Source of the DNA: Reticulitermes speratus
Taxonomy: Eukaryota; Arthropoda; Insecta; Blattodea; Rhinotermitidae
Reading direction: 5' to 3'
DNA length: 64,000 nt
NCBI GenBank assembly: GCA_021186555.1
Contig: JAJKFL010000011.1
Span: 35,472,923-35,536,922 of the forward strand
Below, in pieces: positions 42,720-54,472 of this stretch. The notes under the pieces were generated by a model. That model searched no databases and was not told the DNA's origin. It saw only the letters and a list, made by a program, of their open reading frames with translations. Made by a program: the position numbers and the translations under genes. The first letter of the stretch is position 1. Every line of letters begins with the position of its first letter.

Positions 42720-43326
42720 CAAGGTGGTCCACGGGAAACGGACGTTTTTGGAATGGGTAGTACTCGGCTAGTAGAGGGAGTGGGGGCCTGCGGCAGGTAT
42801 CAATCAACTCTACATACGATGCTGTTTAGTATCCATCATGCCGCTGTGGACTCGAGAGCACCGCGTGTTTGCTTACGATACGTTTGTCAAAAGTGGTGAG
42901 TCCGTGATTAAAACGCAACGACTCTTCAGGCGTCACTTCCAACATCTTTCTCGCTTTGGCGATGTCCCGTGGCCTCCTCGGTCACCGGACCTTTCAATGT
43001 GTGATTTTTATCTTTGGGGGTACTTGAAATCACGCGTGTATGAAGGTAAGCCTCGCACACTGGAAGAATTGAAGACCGCTATACGTGATCGAATTGAAGA
43101 AATTGATGAAGAAACGGTGGGGAGAGTGGGGGCAAACTTTCGAGAACGGCTCCAAACGTGTGTTCGTGTAAAAGGCCATCACTTGAATGACATTATTTTC
43201 CGCACTTAAGCATCTGAAAATGGCATGTTACACTGATTATTTCTATGTTAATAAATATTTTTTTGTACAAAAAATTAATGGAGTTATGCTTCTTTAAAAA
43301 ACGTCCGTTTCCCGTGGACCACCTTG
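42720..43326 (+). mobile_element. Mariner-like element, internal deletion, 607 bp
   Basis: Perfect 30-bp terminal inverted repeats (CAAGGTGGTCCACGGGAAAC and ten more bases) at 42720-42749 and 43297-43326, with TA at 42718-42719 and 43327-43328. One open frame of 123 codons remains. Perfect repeats and an intact frame suggest a recent insertion that must have been mobilised by a full-length relative elsewhere. Confidence 0.93.
42838..43209 (+). pseudogene. Mariner-like transposase, in-frame internal deletion
   Basis: The 123-residue frame joins two transposase parts. Residues 1-36 (MPLWTREHRVFAYDTFVKSG...LFRRHF) are an N-terminal helix-turn-helix, similar to the insect HTH family often labelled DUF4817. 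Residues from about 42 (DVPWPPRSPDLSMCDFYLWG) are the region of the third catalytic aspartate, followed by YEGKPRTLEELKTAIRDRIE and the C-terminus HHLNDIIFRT. The linker and the first two catalytic aspartates, about 200 residues in the family, are missing, so it cannot catalyse transposition. A short DNA-binding protein is still conceivable. No frame damage is visible. Confidence 0.85.
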
Positions 43327-43391
43327 TATTTAAAAACTCAGTTAATACGTCACAGAAAACATAGTGTCCATTACAACACTCGGCAGATGGT

Positions 43392-43610
43392 AAAGGTAAA
43401 GGTAAAGCAATCCCATTACAGGCCTGGACAGGCCCTGAGGGTTCCAGGAGTTTGAGGCTCTCAGATTTCTAGACAATCGGCACATGAAGGTGGTAAGGTT
43501 GTCAGCCCTACACACCGGTCGCCTTTACCCCCCAGGAAATACTCCTGGTTATCATTTCTGTTAGAGGCTGAGTCGACCCCAGGGTCATAGTGCGACCGGA
43601 AGGATAATGT
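43392..43610 (-). mobile_element. SINE family A, inverted, head missing
   Basis: GGTAAAGGTAAAGGTAAAGC is the inverse of the (TTTACC)n tail, followed by the family body up to GGGTCATAGTGCGACCGGAA. The tRNA head is absent. Confidence 0.88.
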
Positions 43611-43937
43611 TTTGGAAAACGATCAAAAACCAATACGAAAATCATATAAAACACATAAATATACTCTGGAGAAAATTGCTTTGTGTAATGTTACAACAGA
43701 TGGTACATTTAATTACCACTGTACTTCAACGGGTTTAATGCATGCCTGACAACACTCGTTTTACAGGACTGCCACATCTCAACGACAGACACTCACAGAG
43801 TTAAGACGTGTAGCAGCGTTTGTTTCAAACAAAACAGCTATAAAGTGTTACATCGCACACACAAGCTTAAGCAAATTCAGTGCCACACAAATACAAAACA
43901 TAGAACACTAACAAAAGTCAGCAATGCCTGTCAACCG

Positions 43938-44254
43938 GGTAAAGGTAAAGGTAAATCAACCCCATTACAGGCCTGGACAGGCCCTTAGGGATCCAGGAGG
44001 TAGAGGCTCCCAGATTTTTTAGACAATCAGCACATGAAGGTGGTAAGGTTGTCAGCCGTACGCACCGGCCGCTTTTACCCCCCAGGAAAGTTTCCTGGTA
44101 CTCATTTCTGTTAGAGGCTGAGTCGACCCCAGGGCCATAGTGCGACCGAAACGATTATGTCAATGAAAAATTCCAGTGACACCATCGGGAATCGAACCCG
44201 CGACGTTCCGGTTTGTAGCGCAGTGCCTCAACCAACTGCGCCACCGCGTGCCCC
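43938..44254 (-). mobile_element. SINE family A, inverted, full length
   Basis: Complete from the inverted tail GGTAAAGGTAAAGG through the body to the inverted head (GGGAATCGAACCCGCGAC, GTGCCTCAACCAACTGCGCC). It serves as the reference for this family in the window. Confidence 0.92.
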
Positions 44255-44384
44255 CATGTCAACCAGGTACTAGGGTATAATCCACTTAATTTTTCATAAA
44301 AAAAAAAACACACACAACACAGAGGCAGAAACGTTTATCTATTTTTTTTAGTCGTCCTCTTCTACCTACTCCGGTTTCCCGTTT

Positions 44385-44602
44385 CAGTGTCGAGGTTTTG
44401 TAATTCCTTTTGATGACACTGAGAGACACACCACAGTCGGTAGGACTCCTCTGGACGAGGGATCGGCTCGTCGCAGAGGCCTCTACCTGACAACATACAA
44501 CACTCACAACAGACAGACATCCATGCCCTCCGACGGAATTCGAACCCGCAATCCTAGTAAACGGCCGCAGACCGACGCCTTAGACCGCACGGCCACTGGA
44601 CG
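44385..44602 (-). mobile_element. SINE family C, inverted
   Basis: GGTAGGACTCCTCTGGACGA, GCAGAGGCCTCTACCTGACA, GGAATTCGAACCCGCAATCC and CGCACGGCCACTGG are the inverse of the 9633-9895 copy. Confidence 0.8.
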
Positions 44603-45196
44603 TTTATCTATTTCCTCAGAAAATTACCTATCACGCCACGTTTAATTAAATAATTAATTAATTAGTATGCAGGTACGCGGTATTCACGTCTTTGGTCATA
44701 TGAGCTCAAAACAAAAATTTGCCATTCTCACGTTCAGTGCAGACTTCTCGTGCCAGATGTCACCCACATCAACAGACGATATAACATGCTAAAGAACAGA
44801 CACATCTACACCCACCCAGTGTTCATTACACCCCAATGTTGCATAAAATGCTTAAAACTTAGCAGCTCAGCTCCAACAACCCCCATGTAACAAAACCCCT
44901 ATTCAGTAACCAAATAATCATTTGGTCAAGAAATTGTTCCATCTTGTTTCATTACCGTATTCACAAAAGCCTGAATACGACCTGATCCCAAATCCACACC
45001 GTCACACCCTACCATTTCAGTCGACGTTGCCCCTGGTCTTGGAGGTCAACACCACACATTCATTTTCGATGACAATTTGATGTATAGTTTAAACTCGCCC
45101 CTACACAATCTTGCACTGTAAACACTACACAACAGCATACAAAGACCTCTTTCACTTTACAACAACAGCACTTATTCCACACACACCCATAGAGTT
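44603..45196. other. No gene seen; possible LINE-tail relic near 44930-45050
   Basis: TTCATTACCGTATTCACAAA at 44948 resembles the inverted retrotransposon tail, diverged. Nothing else recognised. Confidence 0.35.
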
Positions 45197-45562
45197 AGTT
45201 TAGTTACTTCCTGTCGCTCCTTGCGGAGCATATGGCCTCCTTTCGGAGGTTTCTTGGTCTGGAAGTGTGCATTGTGTAGTGGGTGACCAGTCCACTGACT
45301 GCACAATTTCTACTCATCCTGATATGTCTGCCAGAGCCATCTAGCAGTTAATCAGGAGACTTGGGTGAGAAATGGCCGCTGAATTTTGCTTGCGTAAGGA
45401 TCTTTTACATGCCGTAAATCTACGACATGGGACCGACGGCTTTACTTCCCCTCCTACGGATTTTTATCACCCTTAAAAAATTCATCGACCTCGGCCGGGA
45501 TTGAACCCGCGAACCTTGGGTCCAGTGGCGAGCACGCTAACCACTAGTTCACCGAGGACGAC
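45197..45562 (-). mobile_element. SINE family E (tRNA-derived), inverted
   Basis: The reverse complement starts GTCCTCGGTGAACTAGTGGT (A-box) and GGTTCGCGGGTTCAATCCCG (B-box), then CCGAGGTCGATGAATTTTTT, and ends at CGCAAGGAGCGACAGGAAGT. Only one copy is seen in the window. Confidence 0.75.
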
Positions 45563-46270
45563 ACACACCCATAGAAGTTCCTCCAAAATACTGTCATGAT
45601 TGTCCTGGACCCTTTCAAAACTTGGACGAGGCAAGCAACGTGTATCCAATGCCTGTACAATCCTTGTTCAAAATCACTGCTCTAAGACACATCTTAATAC
45701 CTTCACATGTACACGACAGACTTCCCAAATGATCTTACGTGAATCAAACGAACTTGTCCAAGCCCAAGGCACACGCAAGAACAATTACGAATATGTTTAT
45801 ATTATGGTAAATCGTCGTTAAACTGCGGTCAAGGCAAGAGTTTGAACACATTCAACTGACATCAGTTCTGCAGAAAACAGCTTGGCACATACCAGGCAGC
45901 TTGACAAGTCACAGTGAATTGAAATAAAAAATATTCACTGACAGTCTGACGGTCAGGGAAGAATAAATTTCTTATAAGTTTAGCCAGGGGCCCAGACGTT
46001 TTCCAAAAAAAAAAAAAAAAAATCAGGGGCCACCTCCACATTGTGGGCGCCAGAAAGGTGACATCAAGCAAGTTCCATACTGAGGACCCACAATTCTGCA
46101 CTGACCTGTGAACCTCTCTGTTATCTGGCGCTGTCTGCTCTGCGTGTGAACTGATACACATTTCTGCGTGTAAGGACGAAAATTACAATAATTATGCTGA
46201 AAATATCGCACAAATTTATGCAGCCATGGTGCCTTTTGCGCACCCCTGATTTTTACCAACATGTCCAAAC
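45563..46270. other. Unassigned; hAT-like ends near 45985 and 46248
   Basis: CAGGGGCCCAGACGTTTTCC at 45987 and GCGCACCCCTGA near 46240 could be decayed hAT ends. Poly(A) at 46003-46022. No gene seen. Confidence 0.3.
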
Positions 46271-46405
46271 AATTCACAAATTATATATACCAACGAAATG
46301 CACTATATTTTCACTTTATATTCTTTATTCTTCAACCCCTACACATGTTTCGGCCTTTACAAAGCCATCTTCAGGGGCTCGTAAACTACATTCGCTTCAC
46401 ATCCA
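46271..46405 (-). mobile_element. Half copy of the 30481-31026 hammerhead-bearing element
   Basis: CACAAATTATATATACCAAC, GCACTATATTTTCACTTTAT and the module at 46334-46382 (minus strand: CUGAAGAU, GGCUUUGUAAAGGCC, GAAA, CAUGUG, UA, GGGG) match the left end of 30481-31026, then continue to the GTAAACTACATTC block. The inverted partner is absent. Confidence 0.6.
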
Positions 46406-47629
46406 ATGTTTTTTGTTTCCTATCATAATATAATATAAAATTTAATACAAAATGTCCAAACAAATTTTGAAGTAACAATTTTAATTCGCACAGTAATATA
46501 AAATTATGCTTTGGTAAGTTTGCGGTGGCGCCTATAAGCTGACAATGGCATTATACTGCCCACACATTAAGAAGGCAACACAGAAGTTAACAGCCATGCT
46601 TTGCAACAGAACACAAATTCTCAACAATTTCTTTCCCCAACATCTTTTCTCTCTCCAAACCTCAAACTGTTTGTCAGCCTACGTAACACACGTGACGTAA
46701 CACATCCAGGCAGCACAACTAGACACACGGACCCTACACAGCAAACGATAACAGAGGGTTCAGCTTTTGATGTATGAGCAATGTAATCCTTTTAGCATGA
46801 CGGTTGCTCTAAGGACCGTCAATCCAACCCCCCACATTTTGTCCACAAAGCGTACTCGTATTTACGTGATTGGTACAATTCACACAACAATCGATGATTA
46901 TTTCCCTGAAAAGCATTAAATATCTAATCTTTGTAGTGAACACCCGTCTGTTTACTGGGATTTTGAGAACTCAATTTTCCTTAATTTGATTAATTTCATG
47001 CTTTAGAGAGTTAAACATGTCCAAAGAGTATCCAATTAACTACGACAGCAAGATATTCAGAGTCGACATAAAACAATTCTACACGAATCAAGAGTCAAAA
47101 AGTTACGAACGCGAAACCGAACACATGCAAATTATAAAGCGGTATGTCTGACAACATGTACAGGACACAACATAACACAGCTGAGGCACTTCGAACAATA
47201 CAAGTAACCTCAATTCATGAGCACCCTATACTTGCAAGTCTACTAGTGACATAACACTTCTCAGTACAGTGAACTATATGCAAACTAAGTTCCATCAATG
47301 ACCCATTCGCCGGGACATCAGACTTTCAACACGTCCTTCAATATATTCAAATGTCGCTGTGCTGTCCAGTTTGGACTCTCTTTAAACTTCCAGACAATTA
47401 TTTTTAATTAAATGGACTATAATTAATGTTTACAGTCACCAGCCGTCATTCACAAACACTTCGGTCATTTGTAAAAACTCTCCTTTTGCTGTCTATAGCT
47501 CTCCAATCTGGAACCAAAGGTCTTACTTTATGCCAGTCGAAGATGACGCCATTTTAAGTCAATGTTCAGACATTTTCTTCAAGTCAAAAAAAAAAACCAA
47601 AAACAGTGACCACTTAATGCCGAGGAGGG
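46406..47629. other. No gene seen
   Basis: AT-rich, without recognisable exons or repeats. Confidence 0.5.
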
Positions 47630-47775
47630 AAGTCCTTCTCGAGAAGCTGACAGTCACATACCTACTCAACAAGTTCCCTGCCTCCTGTGGCAACGAAATT
47701 CTTCACCGTATTCACAAAAGCCTGCCACTGGATCCTAACCTGAGCCAACTAAATCCAGTTCACACTCTCATATCA
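47630..47775 (-). mobile_element. Non-LTR retrotransposon 3' fragment
   Basis: GTCCTTCTCGAGAAGCTGAC, CGTATTCACAAAAGCCTGCC and ACCTGAGCCAACTAAATCCA match the inverted tail family. Confidence 0.55.
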
Positions 47776-47787
47776 TATACATTTTAA

Positions 47788-48040
47788 GGTAAAGCGTAAC
47801 ATTCACCATACAACAGGCCATGAAGGCAGAGAGGGGGAGTAAAGGTATAGCTCTACTCTTTCTTTAACCCAAAACGTCCATACCGACCCTGGGGCCCACC
47901 CAGGGTCCCTTCCCTGGAGGCAGAGCAGCCAGGGTGTGACGTTCAAACGCTTGCCTCCACGAACGATGGGAGCTATACCTCCACGAACCCTATATGCCTT
48001 CATGGCATACACTAAGGGCCAACTTTACCTTTACACTCAG
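47788..48040 (-). mobile_element. SINE family B, inverted, diverged
   Basis: AGGCCATGAAGGCAGAGAGG, TAGCTCTACTCTTTCTTTAA and GGGGCCCACCCAGGGTCCC follow the inverted family B order. At the right end it appears partly duplicated (CCTTCATGGCAT...TTTACCTTTACAC). Confidence 0.6.
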
Positions 48041-48159
48041 ATTACACAGAACATACTAAAGGGGTGGGCGTTAAAACAATGACTGTACCATGACCATGTA
48101 CGACCCACTGTGCACTAACAACACACTTATTGCTACAGTGTCCACATATTCTGTTCACA

Positions 48160-48385
48160 TTTCTCAGTCAACCTTTAAAGCCTGAACTAAGGCCACATTA
48201 TACCTAATGACCAAGTTCACACTTCACACAGAAGTCTGTACTTCACTAGATAGACCAACCAGTGAATGCTGTTTCGTGTAAGAACCACACAAAACACGTA
48301 AATACACTTTGTGGACAAACTGCAGAATTTTTAGTGTTGAACCTGAAGGTACATATAGTTACCACTAGGATCTAAGGGGGTTAAG
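48160..48385. mobile_element. Relic of the TTAA element with a single 114-bp unit
   Basis: AACCTTTAAAGCCTGAAC, then AGACCAACCAGTGAATGCTG, AACCACACAAAACACGTAAA and GGGGGTTAA follow the order of the 15800-16259 element but with only one diverged copy of the repeat unit. Confidence 0.45.
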
Positions 48386-48576
48386 CACATAGCCCTGTGG
48401 CAACTACATGTACCACAGCTTTTACATTAAAAAAAAAACTACATTGTGCCCACAAAGTGTATTTGTGTGTTTTGTACAACACTCACAATAGATACCAATT
48501 ATTTTCATAAACAGCACTAAATGGTTGGTCTTTGTAAAGCACACACAGACTGTCCTCTGTGAGGTATGATGTAAAG

Positions 48577-49059
48577 CAGTGGTTCCCAAACTTTTTCGGT
48601 CCGCCGCCCCCTCGGTTCCATAAACACACCGACAGCGCCCCCCTACCTTTTTTAAAAACACATAAATGCGCTTTTGTTTCCACTTTTATTTTATATTTAA
48701 AAAATCGTTTAAATAAAAATATAAGAGTTAAACTTAATGTTTTATGTGTTAATTAATAAATTAGAATTTATTAAATTTTTTTATGATTAACAATAATTCA
48801 TCTAGCAATAGTTTATTAAAAAATATGTGCTTGAATAAGATTCATAAATTAAAATACTAAGAAATTTAGTTCATTTTTTATTTTTAACACAAATATCACT
48901 TTATTTGAATTTTATTATAAAAATAAATGCACTACTTGTCTACTAGCGCCCCCCTGTGATAATAACAGCGCTCTCTTCCACCTCTCGTACCTATTAGCGC
49001 CCACCTTGGTAATCCCACCGCCCCCCAGGGGGCGGTACCGCCCACTTTGGGAACCACTG
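48577..49059. mobile_element. Non-autonomous hAT element, 483 bp, perfect 8-bp TSD
   Basis: CAGTGGTTCCCAAACTTTTT and the inverted TTTGGGAACCACTG are flanked by ATGTAAAG at 48569-48576 and 49060-49067. The interior is AT-rich and non-coding, with GCGCCCCCCT blocks near both ends. Confidence 0.92.
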
Positions 49060-49301
49060 ATGTAAAGTATCAGTACATGTATATCGACACAAACACACTT
49101 CATATGAATGCTGGTCTTCAAACGTGTCAGTCAGCGATATGCTGCTCATCTGTGAATAATCCAGCAAACCAAAGTTTCAAAACAGACACAAGTCAATGCA
49201 GTGGCAGAAACTAAAGAGCAAGGCTATTTGTTTCTCTAGGACAGGTTCTAACAGTGACAGCCAGGAAGACTGCTGACTTCTGGGATGTAGAAATGTATTT
49301 A

Positions 49302-50174
49302 TGTTCCAGAGGACAAAGCTGCCTCCAACACCAGGGCAATGTTCCAGAGGACAAAGCTGCCTCCAACACCAGGGCAATGTTCCAGAGGACAAAGCTGCCT
49401 CCAACACCAGGGCAATGTTCCAGATGACAAAGCTGCCTGCAACACCAGGGCAATGTTCCAGAGGACAAAGCTGCCTCCAACACCAGGGCAATGTTCCAGA
49501 GGACAAAGCTGCCTCCAACACCAGGGCAATGTTCCAGATGACAAAGCTGCCTGCAACACCAGGGCAATGTTCCAGAGGACAAAGCTGCCTCCAACACCAG
49601 GGCAATGTTCCAGAGGACAAAGCTGCCTCCAACACCAGGGCAATGTTCCAAATGACAAAGCTGCCTGCAACACCAGGGCAATGTTCCAGATGACAAAGCT
49701 GCCTCCAACACCAGGGCAATGTTCCAGAGGACAAAGCTGCCTCCAACACCAGGGAAATGTTCCAGAGGACAAAGCTGCCTCCAACACCAGGGCAATGTTC
49801 CAGAGGACAAAGCTGCCTCCAACACCAGGGCAATGTTCCAGAGGACAAAGCTGCCTCCAACACCAGGGCAATGTTCCAGAGGACAAAGCTGCCTCCAACA
49901 CCAGGGCAATGTTCCAGAGGACAAAGCTGCCTCCAACACCAGGGCAATGTTCCAGAGGACAAAGCTGCCTCCAACACCAGGGCAATGTTCCAGAGGACAA
50001 AGCTGCCTCCAACACCAGGGCAATGTTCCAGAGGACAAAGCTACCTCCAACACCAGGGCAATGTTCCAGAGGACAAAGCTGCCTCCAACACCAGGGCAAT
50101 GTTCCAGAGGACAAAGCTGCCTCCAACACCAGGGCAATGTTCCAGAGGACAAAGCTGCCTCCAACACCAGGGCA
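49302..50174. repeat. 38-bp minisatellite, about 23 units
   Basis: Units contain TGTTCCAGAGGACAAAGCTG and CCTCCAACACCAGGGCAA. A minority variant (CAGATGACAAAGCTGCCTGC) occurs about every third unit in the first half and vanishes after 49710. With no stop in several frames it creates long spurious ORFs on both strands. Confidence 0.97.
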
Positions 50175-50175
50175 G

Positions 50176-50232
50176 CTACTCTGAAGACGGAGGTACAGCT
50201 CCATCAGACTACATGGCATCACATCCCACAAA
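50176..50232 (+). mobile_element. Foldback-family fragment split by the 38-bp array
   Basis: CTACTCTGAAGACGGAGGTA and CATGGCATCACATCCCACAA match the 60535-60660 version (CTGAGGATGGAGGC, CATGGCATCGCATCCCAGAA). The left flank of the array has GACTTCTGGGATGT at 49275, the inverted partner, so the array seems to have grown within a foldback repeat. Confidence 0.4.
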
Positions 50233-53200
50233 CAAAATCCTCACAGATGAAATACCCACAATGCCCCATCAAGTACGTGCAACAGTTAGAAATAAAAAAT
50301 GCATTCGCTTTGAGGTTCTAGCTCGTGCAACACTCCTCAGACAATTTCAGAGTGACAACTTGGCACTATGCAGACAACAATCAATCATACTTGACTCGAC
50401 CCAGACAGACGCAAGATGCCGTACCATGCCAGGCAGTGGAGATCACAAGCATCTGGATGCACCCTATAGGCATGTGCCGTATATCAAAGATAAGCCTGCT
50501 GATCAGCCCGCTAAAATACATGCTACACCCTACTGCATCCACATCGCCTCCGTTGAACCACCGTGGTTCGAAACAACTCATTTTCAAAAATGTATATACA
50601 TGCAACAGTTTTGTGCCATGCTACAGAGGGCATTACGTAGTTAAAGTGTTGCTTCTGTGATACTAACAAAGGCGCTTATTTTCACTATGCATACGTTATA
50701 CAGGCATGCAGTTCGTGCATAACAGAGCATTATATATGTATGTACGTATATGCACCAGCACTGGAAGCCATTGCACCTTAAGTGTTCATGGTCTGGCTAC
50801 GAGCCTGGCACCTTCATCACTCACAAGCATAAACAAGCATTCAATAATGCTACTTATGAACACACGACAAAAGGCCAACTGGTCTGGTCAATTTTGCTGA
50901 AAACTTTAATACACATGTACTGATTAATTTCACATGCACGTCTTCTCATAACCTTGGACATTCTCCTGACCTTTCATTGTGATTCATTATCACTACACAA
51001 GACTACCCTTGAATGTCATACATGGCCAGTATTAATATTCAGTCTAGCACAGGGGTACACAAAATGCAAACTGTGAATATTATACAACATATACGCATCA
51101 CACATTACTAACAAGCAGAAGCACCCATTCTCTGCAAGGCATTTAGCTGTTTTCCATGTCAATACCACAAAACATAGCAAGAATAACACTCAAACTAAAC
51201 AAATTAACAGATTTCATGTCATGGGAACGAGAACTGAAATCACAAGCCAAAACTGTTTCAAAGTACTCGCACACCACTGTAACAGCAATGGCTACCACAC
51301 ATACTAGCAACAGCACAGAACTGCATAGGAATGTGAAAACAGAAAAGTTAATTTTTATTAGCCAACATCTTAATAGTCTCAGAACGATGCCCAGGGTTTT
51401 AAGACTGTGTCCAATTTTTATGCCCTTTGGCATATCAACACCTTCTGCGCGCGCAAATAGCACACCTACTTAAATATGCCGAAAACACTCGATCATTCAT
51501 CCTCAATCACAGAATAAATTTCCAGTTACAAACACAGAATGCACTATGGGTGTTCCTCATTTGTGAGAAGAAATCGAGCACACAGTGCGCACCAGTCAGC
51601 ATTTCTCTGTTTCGTCATCTTCTCCTTGGACTACCAGACCCCCACGATCCTTCGAAGCAAATGATACAGGATAACATCCCAGAAGAATTTAATCTTCAGC
51701 AATGCTGCTCTGAAAACTTCAAGTTTCACATCTGTTTCAATTCTTTGGAATCCCAACACACACAAAGCTTATGGAACAGCAGCTCTGGGATGTCCAGTTT
51801 CAAACTGTTCCATCTGCTGCTGAGGAAGAAAATGCACTGCAGTTCTACAGACATACTGTCATTCCAATATTTAAAGCAACACACAGAAGTAGTAAAATAA
51901 ATATAACCTAAAAACTATGTTTAAAGGAATCCATAATATATGAGGGGAAAATACTAGAAGTTCAAAATGAACTGGAAGACATAAGATTATAATGAGACTA
52001 GGAGACAAATGGAGAAAAACTCCGGAAACACACGTTACAAAAGCTGGACCTATATTACAAAATCCACTGGCAAAAGAAACAGAGATCATCACACTGAGAG
52101 CAGCTGCTGGATGAGACTTGATGGAACTCACTTCATAAACATAAAAATACAATTAGCTGAGACTAATAAGAAGAATTTATGTCTTGAAACTCGTGTTTGA
52201 TGTCATTTCTGATGTTTAACGCAGCAATGCTGCCACATTAAAACCTCAAATATTTCAAATAAATCATGCACTCCCAGGCCACTGTGTGCCAATAACTATG
52301 ACACTTAGGTCTCTTAGTTCAAATGACAGTACACGACCTCATGTTTGTATGCAGGTTTAGAAGTGCATGCGCCTATATAAAATTTGTTAGAAGGTCCAAT
52401 AAATGCCGTACGAGCCGCAGCGTACGACCCATCCCAGTAAGAACACGTATGTTTTAAGAGTGCTGTAAATAGCACTGACTTTTTGTAAAACAAAAACTTG
52501 TGGCTGGTGTAATCAATGCTATGGATATAAAGATGCTTGTCAATATTACAAACTGTGTCAGTATGGTGTCAATAAAACATGCCCGACTCTCAGACATTAA
52601 ACGTGCAACCCAGAAATGCAACACACACACAAAACAAGCAGAAACACCCATTCTTCACCCAGGATAACGTCGTTTTCCCTGTCAACGTCACAATACACGG
52701 TAACGAACACTGTAAAGACGAAATAACATTCATATTAAAAAAAACTGTTTACTCATGCAAGTAACAAAAATATTGGGAATGAAAATTCATACTGCATACA
52801 AAAACTGTACCCCAATACTTGCACATCACTTTCACAGCTGTGGCTACCATTCACACCAGTGAGAGCACAGAATATGTTCGGGTGTTCTCTATCAGCGACA
52901 CAAAGACAGGAAAAAGATACAACTAGAAAAGTTACACTTTTAAATACGAACAAAATAAATAGGTGACTCTTTGGAACAGAAAGTAACTCAGTAACAGCAC
53001 AGAAAGTAGGTAAACATGGCAGATATTCAGCACATCTCACTAGAAGTTTACAATAATTAAAATCCCATTCAGATGCCCAATCACTTAGTTCACTATTCAA
53101 TCCAAATTAATAAACAAATAAGCTGCTGTCATATGCAGAATCCTACAGCACCAAATCACAAGCACAAACAAGCCAAAACACAAAAGTGCATGTTTTATAA

Positions 53201-54145
53201 ACGCACATGAAACTCCCGAACTGCTATATCCAAAGGCAGCGCACAACATACATGTACATCAAATACTTCCCTCTAAGCCTACTGAAAATCTTCAATACCA
53301 GAATTCAGCAGTAGGTATTCAAATTTTGACATGCCAATACATACCATACTTATGACACAATCACTTTTACAATGTGCTAGAACATCTGTCTCTTTTTTTC
53401 TAACTTTTCAATATGCTTAGCCCCCCCACCCCCCAATTCCTAAGATTTCTAGCACTGCACAATGCATTTTCTTACATATCTGAAATGTCTATAAACATAA
53501 TACACAGCAAGTCTTTTATGCTGTACTTCCATGAAGCAAACTTTTATTCCTATTGGTCAGAAGGGCTTGACAAGAGACGCGTTCAACCCTTCTGCCTGTC
53601 CGCACATTCAGAAAACATCTCATTGTATATATATGATCTAATTCATTACAATCATACTGCTTTAACCAAAGATTTCAAAATGACAGACATTTTCACAAAT
53701 GTCAACAGCTGAACTGTTCGTGTAACATCAGGAGTTGTCAGCCACATGCAATCCAAAGACACGAACAAAATTACATCGTAACCACACCAGTTAATATGCT
53801 GGATAACCTACCACCACCATCAACAAGCAAATATAAGTGTAAATAATAAATCATAGCCAATTAGAGTTAAAGAACGTAACACAGAAAACTACAACTTTAC
53901 CATTCAAGCTTATGTCTATATGTAAGGTTACAAGTACACTCACCAGATAAGTCATATAAAACACACAGTGACGCGTGTCAAATCTGCTCGAATATCAAAT
54001 AACTAAACATTTTGAACTAACACAAATGATGCAAGATTTCCAGCTTCAATCAAGTTTAGGAAAACATTCCTGACAGCACTTATCCTGCAATTAATTAAAA
54101 TCAGTTTCTAAACAAGTGTGGGAGAGATATACATACAACGCCATG
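50233..54145. other. Probably osa intron or flank; no exon seen
   Basis: No host exon recognised on either strand. A foldback fragment at about 51665-51745 (AACATCCCAGAAGAATTTAA, AATCTTCAGCAATGCTGCTC). C tract at 53422-53434. The interspersed-repeat density is clearly lower than in the first 49 kb. Confidence 0.5.
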
Positions 54146-54149
54146 TTAA

Positions 54150-54468
54150 CACGTTCACTGCCAGGTATTTAAATCCCTGAGGGTGTTAAATTTCCAGGGA
54201 TTTATTGAATGTTAAACAACTAGTGCGTCGTTTTATAAATTATATAATATAATTATATATAAAATTATATATAAAATGCATATATTTTTTCTAGTTGTCA
54301 GCTAGGGATTAATAAAGATGTAAAATATGTTTCCTGAAAGAACTTATTGTGTGCGTGGCCTATTTAAGGCAAAAGAGCAGGGTAAATTTTAGATCGACTA
54401 AAGTCGACTCTGGCAAATTAAAACGTAAATACTTAAATCGACCGTGGTTGACTTTGGCAGTGAAAGTG
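54150..54468. mobile_element. TTAA-flanked MITE, 319 bp
   Basis: CACGTTCACTGCCAGG and the inverted TTTGGCAGTGAAAGTG are flanked by TTAA at 54146-54149 and 54469-54472. This is the target and end style of piggyBac-type non-autonomous elements (inference). AT-rich centre with a TATATAAAATTATATATAAA stretch. Confidence 0.75.
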
Positions 54469-54472
54469 TTAA

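Noticed and set aside
49177..50644. Open frames of up to 318 codons on both strands
   Set aside because: Produced by the 38-bp repeat, which has no stop codon in several frames. There is no non-repeat domain.
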